In this document: positions 50,131 to 59,867 of the stretch, piece by piece
Numbering within the stretch: position 1 is the stretch's first letter
How the letters are laid out: each line of letters starts with the position of its first letter
Assembly (NCBI GenBank): GCA_963210315.1
Contig: OY723255.1
Span: forward strand, 124,001 to 188,000
DNA: 64,000 bases
Reading direction: 5' to 3'
Source of the DNA: Rhynchopus euleeides
Taxonomy: Eukaryota > Euglenozoa > Diplonemea > Diplonemida > Diplonemidae
Position numbers and translations under genes: made by a program
The notes under the pieces: model-generated
What the model saw: only the letters and a program-made list of their open reading frames with translations
Told to the model about the DNA's origin: nothing
The model's database searches: none

Positions 50131-51659
50131 CGGGCTGTCGCCCTCGCGACCTGCTCCCGCCACCGGGGGTTCGTGGACCGCATGTATATGCGGGTCGTCT
50201 CCCCTTTTTTGTGGCGGAGGAGCTTCTTTATCTCCTTCTGAGAAGCTCCTCCCGCCTCTACCTCCTGAGCTGCGCCCCGTCGCACCGAATGCAGCCACGA
50301 CCCCTTCGGCATGGCCCCCTTCAGGACTCGCTTCAGCCGGGCGTAGTCCTCCGCCGTCGAGCAGAACAGGGGTGCCGCTGGGCCTCCGTCCCCGTGCACC
50401 AACCTCGCCCACCGTACGGCGATCGCCGTCACCGGACCCGCCGCTGCAAACGACGGGGGCTTCCATCCCCTTTGGCCTTTCCCCTTCAGCACCACCTCGA
50501 GGGAGGTCTCTCCGGCGTCGTCCGGCCCGCCGTCTCCTCGCCTCACGGGACCGCCGTCCTCGCCCACGCCGCGGACCTCTGCCAGGTCCGCCACGCTCAG
50601 GAACCGCAGGTCTGACACCCGTGCACTCGTCACCCACGTCAGCGCGAGCAGCGCCTCCGCAGCGTGCTCCTCCGCCTCGTCCAGCTTCCGCAGCGCGTCC
50701 CGCAGCTGCGGCGTAGCTATGGGGGGGGCCTGGCGGGGGCGAATGAGGGGGGCGTACCGCTGCAGCGTCTTGCGCGCGGCCAGGAACCGCCTCGTCCGTA
50801 CCCCCTTCACGCCCCTGACGTGAAGCCCCTTCACCAGTTTTCCGGCGTAATCGCCGACGGTGCCCGGAGACGCCCCGTTCAACCGGCTCCACAGGAACTT
50901 CACGGCTGCCTCGTCGACCGGCAGACCCCTCCCCTCGACCCCGTGCCAGAAATCCACGAAAGCGTCGGTGATCCGCTCCCGCTCCGCGGCCGCCCTTCCG
51001 GTGACCTCGAAGGTGTGTGCCATTTCCCATGGCACCTCGCGCTGCAGCGCTCGCCCCAGCTCCTTCCCGTCGCGGATGAGGAACAGGCGGTGGTCGATAG
51101 CCTCCCTCTCGCGCGCCGTCAGCTTCCGGGCCCCCCTTGCTCGGCTCGCCTCGACCTTTGTACCGAGCCTCGGGCGCACACTCGACCCCACGGCTTCTCC
51201 TGCCGTAGTTCGCGCCCGCCACCTCACACACGGGCGGCTCTTCGCGCCGCCGCCCAGACGCCCCCCCGACCGCGCCCTCGCGGGGGAGAGGGGCCTGCCC
51301 CTTACCGGCGCCCCCTCCCCCGCGCGTCGTTTTTTGGGCGCGCGGTGGGTGGAGGCGAACGAAAACGCGTAGCGCTCCCTGGCCGTCGGCCCGTCGCCCC
51401 ACCCCCTACTCCTCCGCCGCTCCGCGGGGCGGCAGCCCTCGCCGCGTCCAGCGCCCCGCGGTGCCTCGAGGACAGCACATCCCCTGCCGACAGCTTGTCC
51501 CGGAAAGCGTGTGCCGGAGCCACCCCCGACGAGTCCCGCACCTTCCAGAACCACAGTGCGTCGTGGGCCTCTCGGAGCGACCGACCGATGTCCCGTGAGG
51601 GGAGCAGCGCCGCCTCCACGACCCGAAGCAGCTGTTCCACAGCGTCCCGGGCATCGCAC
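50118..51659 (-). CDS. Tyrosine recombinase of retroelement 1
   Basis: 513-codon frame. The first 119 codons overlap the gag frame and are probably not translated alone, so expression by frameshift or reinitiation near 51300-51400 is likely. A SAM-like core-binding region (about residues 170-280) precedes the catalytic domain. Visible catalytic residues are Arg in WVTSARVSDLRFL, a candidate Lys in LKGKGQRGW, the H-x-x-R of WLHSVRRGAAQE, and His...Tyr in LLRHKKGETTRIYMR. All positions of the R-K-HxxR-H-Y set are present, so the enzyme could integrate the circular cDNA intermediate expected for DIRS-order elements. The stop at 50118 abuts the RT frame. Confidence 0.78.
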   Translation of the reverse strand: MRCPGRCGTAASGRGGGAAPLTGHRSVAPRGPRRTVVLEGAGLVGGGSGTRFPGQAVGRGCAVLEAPRGAGRGEGCRPAERRRSRGWGDGPTARERYAFSFASTHRAPKKRRAGEGAPVRGRPLSPARARSGGRLGGGAKSRPCVRWRARTTAGEAVGSSVRPRLGTKVEASRARGARKLTAREREAIDHRLFLIRDGKELGRALQREVPWEMAHTFEVTGRAAAERERITDAFVDFWHGVEGRGLPVDEAAVKFLWSRLNGASPGTVGDYAGKLVKGLHVRGVKGVRTRRFLAARKTLQRYAPLIRPRQAPPIATPQLRDALRKLDEAEEHAAEALLALTWVTSARVSDLRFLSVADLAEVRGVGEDGGPVRRGDGGPDDAGETSLEVVLKGKGQRGWKPPSFAAAGPVTAIAVRWARLVHGDGGPAAPLFCSTAEDYARLKRVLKGAMPKGSWLHSVRRGAAQEVEAGGASQKEIKKLLRHKKGETTRIYMRSTNPRWREQVARATARLQA

Positions 51660-52495
51660 TTCCCCGGGGGGAGGAACTCCTCACGCAGCCTCTGCATGAG
51701 GATGTACCGGCGGGTGGTGTCTGTCGCAAAAAAGACCCACTCCTCCGGATCGTGGAGTACCTTCCGCAGGTCCTCGTCCACCTCCTCATCCTCCTCGTCG
51801 TAGTCCTCCGCCTCCTCATCGAGGCGGCGGAGCTCCTCCCGCAGCCGCCGGAGGCGATCCTGTTTCGCGGAGCATGCTGTCCTCGCGTCCTTCGCCGCCC
51901 CCCGGGCCTCCTTCCTGCTACGTGCCTCCGCGAGCTTCCTCACCAGCTCCGCCTCCTCCGCGTCCTCCCGAGGCAGCGACTGCGCCCGCTGGACGGGGTC
52001 GGCGGAGGCCCGAATCGGAGGGCTGGTAGGCGGCGGTTGGCTCCCCTCCCGTGCCTGGGGCTGGCTCGCCGAGCGGGGTGCGCCCCGCAGCCGGATGGCG
52101 GCCAGGCCCCCCAGCGCCTGTGCCGCCAGGTGCAGGGAGGCGACCTGCCTCTCCACCCTCATATCCGCCCAGTCGCTCAGCTCACCCCCGACCAGGCGCA
52201 CCATCGCCTCGGGGATGAGACCCTCTGGGACGGGGTTGTTCCCCAACCTCACCGCTTCACCGTGGAGCGCTCGCACCGTCTCCTGCATCGACCTATAGCC
52301 CACATTCGCCTTGGTGCCCAGCACCGCTGCCATCGCCGCCTCCACCCCCAGCTTCTCCATGAAGCCTACCGCGAGGGGGGTGAAGGTGTAGCGCCCCTCT
52401 ATGGGGCGCTGGAGGATGGCCCGGAGATCAGCGGGCATCGCCACCTCGACGGAAGAGGCGGAACCCTCCCTTGGGGAGTCGACAATGTCGGTCAT
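51302..52495 (-). CDS. Gag-like protein of retroelement 1
   Basis: 397 residues starting at MTDIVDSPREGSAS, just inside the right terminus of the element. Residues about 20-130 are globular (LGVEAAMAAVLGTKANVGYR). A Pro-rich linker follows, then a strongly charged coiled-coil-like segment (about 175-245, ending in a DEEDEEVDED run). A second folded stretch (EEWVFFATDTTRRYILMQRL) and a Gly/Arg-rich tail close the protein. No CCHC zinc knuckle is seen. Assignment as gag rests on position (first ORF of the element), acidic coiled-coil make-up and the basic tail, not on a recognised domain. It overlaps the recombinase frame by about 357 nt. Confidence 0.5.
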   Translation of the reverse strand: MTDIVDSPREGSASSVEVAMPADLRAILQRPIEGRYTFTPLAVGFMEKLGVEAAMAAVLGTKANVGYRSMQETVRALHGEAVRLGNNPVPEGLIPEAMVRLVGGELSDWADMRVERQVASLHLAAQALGGLAAIRLRGAPRSASQPQAREGSQPPPTSPPIRASADPVQRAQSLPREDAEEAELVRKLAEARSRKEARGAAKDARTACSAKQDRLRRLREELRRLDEEAEDYDEEDEEVDEDLRKVLHDPEEWVFFATDTTRRYILMQRLREEFLPPGKCDARDAVEQLLRVVEAALLPSRDIGRSLREAHDALWFWKVRDSSGVAPAHAFRDKLSAGDVLSSRHRGALDAARAAAPRSGGGVGGGATGRRPGSATRFRSPPPTARPKNDARGRGRR

Positions 52496-52562
52496 CGGTG
52501 CAGGTTGATCGGCTCTGTGCTACAAGCGCGGACTCACTCGACGAAGAGGGTGTCGCGGCCGT

Positions 52563-53207
52563 GTGGGGAACCAAAAACCTGATGAAGGAGGTCCGTGTGT
52601 AGTGCCCAAACACGCCGTGACAGCCTCGCCAACCTGGCCAATTCAGCCAGTGGGGTATCTGCCTGGAACACAAAAAACGCTCAGAACACCAAAGGAAACT
52701 GCACGTCTTCTTTGGAATCCCCCTAAGCGGGGCAAAGCCCCTTCACTAAAGTGCTTAGTAAGGTGGGGTGGGGTGGGGTGGGGTGGGGTGGGGTGGGGTG
52801 GGGTGGGGTGGGGTGGGGTGGGGTGGGGTGGGGTGGGGTGGGGTGGGGTGGGGGGATTCCTAATCAGAAGACTGCAGGCAAGAAGAGGAAGCCACCGAAA
52901 CGGGGCCTCAATTAACAGCGAAACGCCAAACTTGGGAAGTGGGGGGGGGAGCCGGCTCTGTACTACAAATCGCGGACTCACTCTAGACGAAGAGGGTGTC
53001 GCGGCCGTGTGGGGAACCAAAAACCTGATGAAGGAGGTCCGTGTGTAGTGCCCAAACACGCCGTGACAGCCTCGCCAACCTGGCCAATTCAGCCAGTGGG
53101 GTATCTGCCTGGAACACAAAAAACGCTCAGAACACCAAAGGAAACTGCACGTCTTCTTTGGAATCCCCCTAAGCGGGGCAAAGCCCCTTCACTAAAGTGC
53201 TTAGTAA
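52563..53207. repeat. Satellite continuation: half unit, (GGGGT)n, full unit
   Basis: 52563-52761 is the remainder of the unit split by retroelement 1. It is followed by (GGGGT)n at 52762-52854 and a full unit at 52855-53207, nearly identical to 47700-48054. Confidence 0.88.
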
Positions 53208-53421
53208 GGTGGGGTGGGGTGGGGTGGGGTGGGGTGGGGTGGGGTGGGGTGGGGTGGGGTGGGGTGGGGTGGGGTGGGGTGGGGTGGGGTGGGGTGGGGT
53301 GGGGTGGGGTGGGGTGGGGTGGGGTGGGGTGGGGTGGGGTGGGGTGGGGTGGGGTGGGGTGGGGTGGGGTGGGGTGGGGTGGGGTGGGGTGGGGTGGGGT
53401 GGGGTGGGGTGGGGTGGGGGG
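53208..53421. repeat. (GGGGT)n array, about 42 units
   Basis: Same pentamer and phase relation to the satellite unit as at 47452-47699 and 52762-52854. It ends in GGGGGGGAGTC, where unrelated sequence starts. Confidence 0.97.
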
Positions 53422-54160
53422 GAGTCTTGCTCGGTCAGAGGATACAAAGGAGATAGGGGGAGGGGGAGGTCAGTTCATCCAGTTCTGCTGTAGTATCAGT
53501 TCGCGTGCGGAGGGGCTGGAGCGGGGAACAAAGAGACACAAATCCTGCTGTGAGTTGTGCGGTGTTTCCCCTCAGCCCCCCTTCCAACCTTGCGTATTGC
53601 AAGTGGTAGTAAAAAGAAAAACACGACAGGTCAGATCGCCCGTCCTTCCTCGACCTCACGACTCCCCCCTACGCACCTACGGTGCTCAAACAAGTTTGTG
53701 GTGGGGTGGGGTGGGGTGGGGTAGGGGTGGGGTCCTAAACCCTTTATAAAGGGTATTTGTATTCATGGAGAGGACACCGTGCGCCTGCTCTTCTTCACCT
53801 CCACAGAAGATAAAAACACACAACACAGACACACGTTGGAAAGTGACAGCTGGCGGCAGGGCAGTCTGGCAGGGTCACTGTCCGACCCTTCAAACTCACA
53901 GCAAGCAACGCCACTCTGCTTGCTGGGACCCTGTCATTTTTTTGTCCATATCCACCCGGGACAGGAAAATTGTTTTGCAACTGGCACGCATGACAGGTCC
54001 CGACCAGCCAAGGGTGTTAGGGGAAATACACCACCAGCAAAGACAGATCCACGACACGAATGAACCAGTTTCCGATGTCTTCTCCTTTTGTGCTCCGCCA
54101 CTGACACCCCCCCTTTTTCTGTACTTCAGGCAAAGTTCTTCACACACCGACACAATCCGT
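53422..54160. other. Non-coding spacer between satellite and retroelement 2
   Basis: No supported gene. Contains a short GGGGT-like patch (53700-53735) and a pyrimidine tract followed by TTTCTGTACTTCAG (54116-54129), which looks like a splice acceptor and resembles a motif at 16817-16836 and 17454-17473 on the opposite strand. Confidence 0.45.
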
Positions 54161-54250
54161 TGTTTGTGCGCACCTGTGCGTGTATGGGTGTCCATACGTG
54201 CGCTGCCAACAGTCTTTTTTACCGTGACCTGAGCAGGTTATAGCAAAAAA
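54161..54250. repeat. 90-bp terminal direct repeat, left copy
   Basis: Begins TGTTTGTGCGCACCTGTGCG and ends GAGCAGGTTATAGCAAAAAA. The right copy is 58761-58850 in the same orientation. Confidence 0.9.
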
Positions 54251-54901
54251 GACCTGGTGTCTGCTTCGTGTGCACAAGCGGCCCACTATTGAGCCCCCCC
54301 CCTGCCTCCCTTGCCGTTTGCTCTGGCCCGTTTCTCAGCCGTACACACTGCGGCCTCGTTTCTTGTCACTCTGTTATTACTCTCCCGGTAGGCTGATCAG
54401 CAGCATTATAACCGGTCCTGTCAGGGGAATCTGGGAGGGGGGACGGGGGAATACTATGTTGCACCGGCTCCCTTCCATGGGAGAGTGCGCTGGGGCTGTA
54501 ACGCCTGGCACGAGGTTCCTAATCGGGGTCTCCGAGGGGCGGAGGAGAGAGTCCTCAGCCGAACATCGGCTTTTATAAACGCAGCAGGAAAACAAAGGGC
54601 CGCGAAATTCGACACCTTCACCGTGTTGCGTTGCCCGGAGTACCAGGGCAAGCCCCCCGGAGACTCCACTGTGGTGCCAGGCCCATCAGGGGCATCGCAT
54701 CGCATCGACCGGCACACCCTGCGGTGTGGCGTGGCTGTCTTCTCAAGGAGCCGGCATCCTTGCAGCGTTTGGAGGAGCCCTTCAGGAGGCATCACTCAGG
54801 GACCAACAGCAACTCAACCGCTTGGCGGGAGACCCCCTCATGGGGCTGCACCCGTGCACCGACGACCCATCACGCTAAACGGGAGAACCCCTCAGGGAGA
54901 C

Positions 54902-56731
54902 TCACCCCGATCCGACAGCACGCCGTTTCTCCAGTGGAAGAGCCCCATCAGGAGGCATCGTTCCGGACTTGCGTTTCCTCTGGTCCCCGCAGGCAGTCGG
55001 GGCACCCCCGGTCGGTGGCAGCGTCTGCACTTCGCTTGGGTCCGTAGGCACCGTGCTTCTCAGGGGCACGCGGCATCCCATCTCCCCCCGGGGGAACCGG
55101 GAGAACCGATCCGCAGGGTTCAACGACGTATGTACATATCTCGCGGCGAAGGAGCATCCCGCATTGCTCAATGTGGAGACGATCTGCCCGATCACTTTTC
55201 CTGCCCAGCCATCTAAAGAGTAGCCCGCGTTCACTCCCTGAACGACAGCGGTGTTGTCGATGAAAAGCACAATGTGGCATGGCGTCTCCAGCCATCTGAC
55301 ACAGAAGCCGGCCAAACGTGCTGCAGCGTGCAGTTCCTTGTGATATATGGGGAGGCCGGCCACATCAGGCGGGAACGGCCCGTAGAAACCATGATTGTCG
55401 ACCACACATCCCCACCCGGAGCTGCTGGCATCCGAAAAAACTGCGACCTGCCTGGTCAGAGGGGGCTGCCACATCCGCCACTCGTTCAGCTCAAGCGTTG
55501 CCAGCTCGGTCCTCATGACTTGCCTGCATTCGATAGGGAGGAGCACCGGAGCATCCCAGAAACCGCCGGTCATCTCGCCCGTCTCTGCTCGCCCGGCTCT
55601 CGCCGTGTCAGACATCCAACGAAGGATCGTTGTGAGGTGCGCCAACCGGAGTTTGAGTACATGTGCCCTCCAGACCAGGCAGCCGCACAGCCGCCACCAC
55701 AGCCGCATTGGGAGGTGACCCTCCACATCCAGTTCGCGGGCAGCATCACGCACCTTCTCGACCCACGCAGGGGCCAGTCTCCAGCATTTGTCCCGCAGGT
55801 CAAGCTCCATGCCGAGGAATTCCCCCCGACTGCGTATTGGGGTAGTGTCGCCGATGATCACCCGATACCGCCCCCACAGGGCCCGGAACGACTCCGCAGC
55901 TCGTTGCAACAGCGCCGCAGATGTGGAGGCGAACAGCACGTTGTCTACCCATGTGATGTGGTCCACCCCACCCGCAGCAGCCCCCGCCAGCGTTACCGAT
56001 GTTGCCTGTGCTAGTTGGGGACTGCCCGTGTAGCCCATGGCCAGGCGACGCATGCGCAAAACCTTGTTTCCCGCCCTGAAGGAGAAGAACCGTCGTGACT
56101 CAGCAGGGAGCTCCAGCTGGAAAAAAAAATTGGCAAAGTCAAAGTCGCAGAAAAGGGTGTTGCGCATCATGGTGTCGATGATCTCGGCGTAGGACGGGAG
56201 GTGGCACGGAGGCAGGGACACAGACGCCAGACACAGGTTCAGCTGCTTGCAACTCAGGATAAAGCGCAGGAAACCCACCCGCTTCTTTGCGACGGTGAAT
56301 GCCCCCGAGTAGAGGGGCCTCGGTGAGGCTTTAGAATCCTGTCGAGGCGCTGGTTCGGCGATGTGCCCGTTCAGAAGGTCCGGCACCAGGGGCGTGAGGA
56401 GTGCGTTCGTGGGGCCCCGCATCCTACCACTCTGTTCCGTTGCATGCTGCTTCAGAAAGTCTGGGGAGATACATCGGAAGTGTCGGGCTAGTTCGGGGAA
56501 GTCAGCGAGGAGGGTCGAGGTATCGATGGGGTCCGAGGGTGCAGGGCTGATCTGGCCATCATAACATGCTTTTGGAGCGCGCGTGCCGCTAGTCGAATCA
56601 AACCAGGCCGCCGCATAGTCGTACCCCCGGAGCAGCCGGGTCAGCGTGACAGCCACTCCGTCGCCCCCGCTGACACCACCGTTGAGCCCCACGTGGTTCA
56701 ATCCGTGTACTGCCGGGTTGTCTCCACGTTG
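54902..56731 (-). CDS. Reverse transcriptase / RNase H of retroelement 2
   Basis: The frame is open from 57658; recognisable sequence covers the last 609 codons (from about 56731). RT motifs: GFLRFILSCKQLNLCLASVS, LFCDFDFANFFFQLELP, MRRLAMGYTGSPQLAQATSV and the active site ITWVDNVLFAS. The usual second Asp of the catalytic pair is Asn (WVDN). RNase H motifs: VAVFSDASSSGWGCVV, YHKELHAAARLAGF and IVLFIDNTAVVQGV. The C-terminus is a polar tail after RFPRGEMGCR. The Asn replacement could reduce RT activity or be a lineage feature; other motifs are intact. Confidence 0.8.
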   Translation of the reverse strand, partial: QRGDNPAVHGLNHVGLNGGVSGGDGVAVTLTRLLRGYDYAAAWFDSTSGTRAPKACYDGQISPAPSDPIDTSTLLADFPELARHFRCISPDFLKQHATEQSGRMRGPTNALLTPLVPDLLNGHIAEPAPRQDSKASPRPLYSGAFTVAKKRVGFLRFILSCKQLNLCLASVSLPPCHLPSYAEIIDTMMRNTLFCDFDFANFFFQLELPAESRRFFSFRAGNKVLRMRRLAMGYTGSPQLAQATSVTLAGAAAGGVDHITWVDNVLFASTSAALLQRAAESFRALWGRYRVIIGDTTPIRSRGEFLGMELDLRDKCWRLAPAWVEKVRDAARELDVEGHLPMRLWWRLCGCLVWRAHVLKLRLAHLTTILRWMSDTARAGRAETGEMTGGFWDAPVLLPIECRQVMRTELATLELNEWRMWQPPLTRQVAVFSDASSSGWGCVVDNHGFYGPFPPDVAGLPIYHKELHAAARLAGFCVRWLETPCHIVLFIDNTAVVQGVNAGYSLDGWAGKVIGQIVSTLSNAGCSFAARYVHTSLNPADRFSRFPRGEMGCRVPLRSTVPTDPSEVQTLPPTGGAPTACGDQRKRKSGTMPPDGALPLEKRRAVGSG

Positions 56732-57579
56732 CGATGGCGGCCCAGGGCCTGGGCTGCCTGTTCTCCTGCTATCTCTGCCGTGTGGGAGAGGGTGGCGTGT
56801 CGTACGAGGTGGGGCGTCACCCCGAGGTGGGTCTTCGTAAAGCTGAGGTATGTCCGGTACTCCAACTCGGGGAACACGTAGCCCTCGGGGGTCGTGCTTC
56901 CCACCCTGTTGAGGAGACTGCTCGCCACCTCCGCCGATCGGGGAAAGCTCAGTGTTTGTCCGAGGGACTTGCGATCTGTCTTGCCGCCCGCCAGGGTGAT
57001 CACGATCCTCTCCCCCTGCACCCGCACATGCTTCGCCCGAAGCCGGACCAGGTCCACAAACCGTGCACCGATACTGACCTGAAGCAGCAGGGCGTGATGA
57101 TCGACTGTCTGGCCCGACCTCGCTGCACTGAGGATGGTAGCCACCGGGGGTGTCGCTGCCCGCTTGGCCTCCAGCCGGTCGAACTCTTTGAACAGGGGGC
57201 TCAGGCCCTTCGTGTACGCCGACACCTGACCCACCCGTGCCATTCTGTAGAACGTAATTGCTTGATTTGCTGACGAGGCCTGGAAGTGGCCCTGTTGCAT
57301 CTTCCATTCCACCCACATCAGATACGCCATGTCGTTGCCAATGGTGGGATCGTGGGCCTGAAGGGTGCTCCGAAAGGCATCCGCCCTCTTCAGCACCGAG
57401 AGGAAAGGCTGAGGGGAGGCGTATGCGCTGCGTATCCTCTTCAACGTCAGGTCCTTCAGATCCTCGATCGCGTCCGGTTCGATCCCTTCTTTCTTTCGCG
57501 ACTTGATACGGTCGAAGACCGGCCGCCACTGCTCGTACACAGGGGGAGGGGGGGGAGGGTTTGCCAGGATTGGAGTCAT
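56698..57579 (-). CDS. Tyrosine recombinase of retroelement 2
   Basis: 293 residues starting MTPILANPPPPPPVYEQW. Residues about 20-150 are a helical core-binding region. The catalytic domain shows Arg in VSIGARFVDLVRLRAKHV, Lys in LAGGKTDRKSLG, HxxR in HLVRHATLSHTAEIAG, and the final His...Tyr in ALGRHRNVETTRQYTD. The full catalytic set is therefore visible in a compact protein of typical size. It would recombine the circular element DNA with a target. The RT frame overlaps its 3' part. Confidence 0.85.
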   Translation of the reverse strand: MTPILANPPPPPPVYEQWRPVFDRIKSRKKEGIEPDAIEDLKDLTLKRIRSAYASPQPFLSVLKRADAFRSTLQAHDPTIGNDMAYLMWVEWKMQQGHFQASSANQAITFYRMARVGQVSAYTKGLSPLFKEFDRLEAKRAATPPVATILSAARSGQTVDHHALLLQVSIGARFVDLVRLRAKHVRVQGERIVITLAGGKTDRKSLGQTLSFPRSAEVASSLLNRVGSTTPEGYVFPELEYRTYLSFTKTHLGVTPHLVRHATLSHTAEIAGEQAAQALGRHRNVETTRQYTD

Positions 57580-57667
57580 GCACGGGGCGGGGGGATGGAG
57601 TTGGGGGGGTGGGGGGAGGGGTTGAGGGGAGGGGAGGGAGGAACAAGGAGGGAGGCACAGGCGGCTG

Positions 57668-58701
57668 TCACTTTCCCGCCTGCCGAGGGCCCCTGTTGTT
57701 GAACAGCTGGATGGGGCGCCTCTGCGGGTAGGGGTTGCTGCGGTGTTGATGGTGGGGCGGCGGGGGTGCAGGCTTCGCCTCCTTTGCCTCCTTTGCCTTC
57801 AGGTCGTTCGCTGCGACTGCCCGTGCGTCTCCTTCAATTCGAATCTGCCATTCCGCAGAGAACTTGGTCCAAGCCATGCGCTTGGCCTTGTCCTCGTAGT
57901 GCCTCCTAGCCCCCAAACCGAGCGCACCCAGTTTGATGGCTTGGAGGGTCACTACATTTTTATGCAACAGCTCCATGGCCGTGCTGTCTGGGGCCGCCCC
58001 GTCCCGGCACATCCTGAATCCCAAATCCAGGTTGTCGAATGCCGTGAGGCCTTCCCGCACATGGAAAGCGTTGGGGTCGCCATTCTGCAGGCCCGACTCG
58101 TTGAACGACACCGCACACTTGGAGCGCAGCATCATCCGGCCGGCGTCGCTCTGCACAGCAGTCGTCCACGTGGCGACCCGCTGGATGTCTATGGCACCCA
58201 CATCACGGCTGGCCCTGTCCCGGCGCAGCTCAGCCTCCAGGTTGTTCACCTTCCTCACCATGAGGAGGATCACTTCCTTCAGCCTCTGGGAGTCCATATC
58301 ATCCAGGAACTCCAGGTTACCCCATCCCTCAGTATTGTGGCCGGCACCATCAGGGTGCACAGTCACTGGTGGGAGGAGCCCCGCCTCCGGGCGGGGCTCG
58401 CTCTTGGACCCCTCATGGATCCAAGAGCAGACGGGGCACACACGCCTCCCGTCCTCCCTGGCCACCTGGAACGCCCGCAGCGTTCCTTCCGGGAGGAGCT
58501 GTTCCATACAGGTGTACTCCCGAGGCCACACACCGCACAGTTCCCTGCAACCGGCCCATCATGGGCGGTGGTGCATTCGGGGAACGCGCACCCTTCCTTA
58601 GGTGCCACCGGCTCGTACCCGTTCACCAATTGGAGAGGCATCAGGTTGTCTACATCGATGTCGCGCACTCTGAAGCGCTCGGCAGTCCTTGGGGCAGCCA
58701 T
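57668..58701 (-). CDS. Gag-like protein of retroelement 2 (apparent frameshift)
   Basis: A frame starts at ATG 58701 (MAAPRTAERFRVRDIDVDN) and carries a Cys/His cluster (CAFPECTTAH, then CAVCG). Around 58500-58550 the conserved-looking sequence passes to another frame (MEQLLPEGTLRAF..RRVCPVCSWIHEG) that continues to 57668. The switch may be a real or programmed frameshift, or a sequence error. The downstream part has a helical region (DDMDSQRLKEVILLMVRKVN) and a basic, Pro/Gln-rich tail (QRRPIQLFNNRGPRQ). First-ORF position and these features suggest gag; no named domain is recognised. The stop lies 10 bp before the start of the RT-frame extension and 89 bp before the recombinase start. Confidence 0.5.
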
Positions 58702-59867
58702 GGTGTGAGTGCGGGTGTGTGTGTGTGAGGGGGAAAATGTGTTGCACAAGCGGATCTTTTTGTTTGTGCGCACCTGTGCGTGTATGGGTGTCCATACGTG
58801 CGCTGCCAACAGTCTTTTTTACCGTGACCTGAGCAGGTTATAGTAAAAAAATATACTTCTTCTTATTTGATGCGCTGGCGCTCCCACCAGCAGCAAAAAA
58901 GGATTTGGCGGACACAACATGTCTGTGAGCGCAGCGGTGACATGATAGGACAATGAAGAAGGAAGGCGAATGCCCTGACACAGGCAGTGAAGCAAAACGA
59001 CGGAGAGAAAGACACCACTGCGCATTGCTGCCCCGCATGCATGTCGTTAAGTCAGGCAAGCGGCGGTCAGGGCGGCATGCCTGCCACACGAGAAAGGAAA
59101 GCAAGCAACAGCGGGGAGGTCGTGGGTATCCAGCCCACACACACATACACGTTACTATTTTTGTTTAGTGGAGGACGCGCCGAGCGGGATCTGGTGCTGT
59201 CTCTACTGTCTGACACACACGCACACCCTTCCCAGCCTGCCTGCATCCACTTGTTCATCAATGTGTCGCCTTTTCTCCCGATCTCCGTGCCAAAGCTATG
59301 TCAGGTTAGCAACCTCTCCTGTGAGACACAACTCACCTCTACTTCTCAGCGAAACCCCATAAAATACGATAGGGGTCGAGCTCACATCTGAATGAACTTT
59401 CGAGGCGAACACGCCTCGAAATGCCAGTGGGGGTGCGGTGCGGCACAACGTTATATGCTGATCTAACGTGACGCCGCACCATGCAGCCCGCTTCCCCAGC
59501 TAAATTAAAGCCGGAAAGACCTTCTCAAGAAACGCCCGTCGCTCTTCCCAGCCCGGATCCCCTGAGTCATGGAGAGCTGGGGGACCTGAGGCATCCCAGG
59601 CAGGACGCTCGTCCGTGGAGAGCTGCCTCAACCGAGATGTCTCACGAATGAGAGCCGTTTTATTCTGGATTTGATTTTGGGTGGACCTTTGCTCTGTGTC
59701 AAACTGTGTCCGTTTTGTCTCCATTTTCGTCAGGCGGCCCACCTTTCTTTAGTATCCGTCAGGTGGATCACCGGGTGGGGAGAGATCTGGTGTGAGGCAC
59801 TTGAGTGCGACCAGGTGGGCAGGGAACCTGGGGTTTTCTCCGCACTTCTGAGCGAAGACCCCCTTTG

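Larger units (their letters stand above)
48211..52562 (-). mobile_element. Tyrosine-recombinase retroelement 1 (gag-YR-RT/RNase H)
   Basis: Inserted in a 355-bp satellite unit. Both junctions carry GAAGAGGGTGTCGCGGCCGT (48191-48210 and 52543-52562). The right copy is preceded by about 35 bp resembling, but not identical to, the satellite sequence before the left copy, so it belongs to the element and not to a simple duplication. Minus-strand order is gag-like, tyrosine recombinase, then RT plus RNase H. That order is known from kinetoplastid VIPER; classical DIRS has the recombinase last. The three frames differ from one another. Confidence 0.75.
54161..58850 (-). mobile_element. Tyrosine-recombinase retroelement 2 (gag-YR-RT/RNase H)
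   Basis: Bounded by 90-bp direct repeats, 54161-54250 and 58761-58850, with one visible mismatch. A second short word, TGCACAAGCGG, lies just inside each repeat (54271-54281; 58743-58753), which suggests the split direct repeats of Ngaro/VIPER-type elements. Within the 90 bp, GTATGG and CCATAC form a small inverted repeat. Order on the minus strand is gag-like, recombinase, RT/RNase H, as in retroelement 1, but the proteins are clearly different in sequence. Confidence 0.78.
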
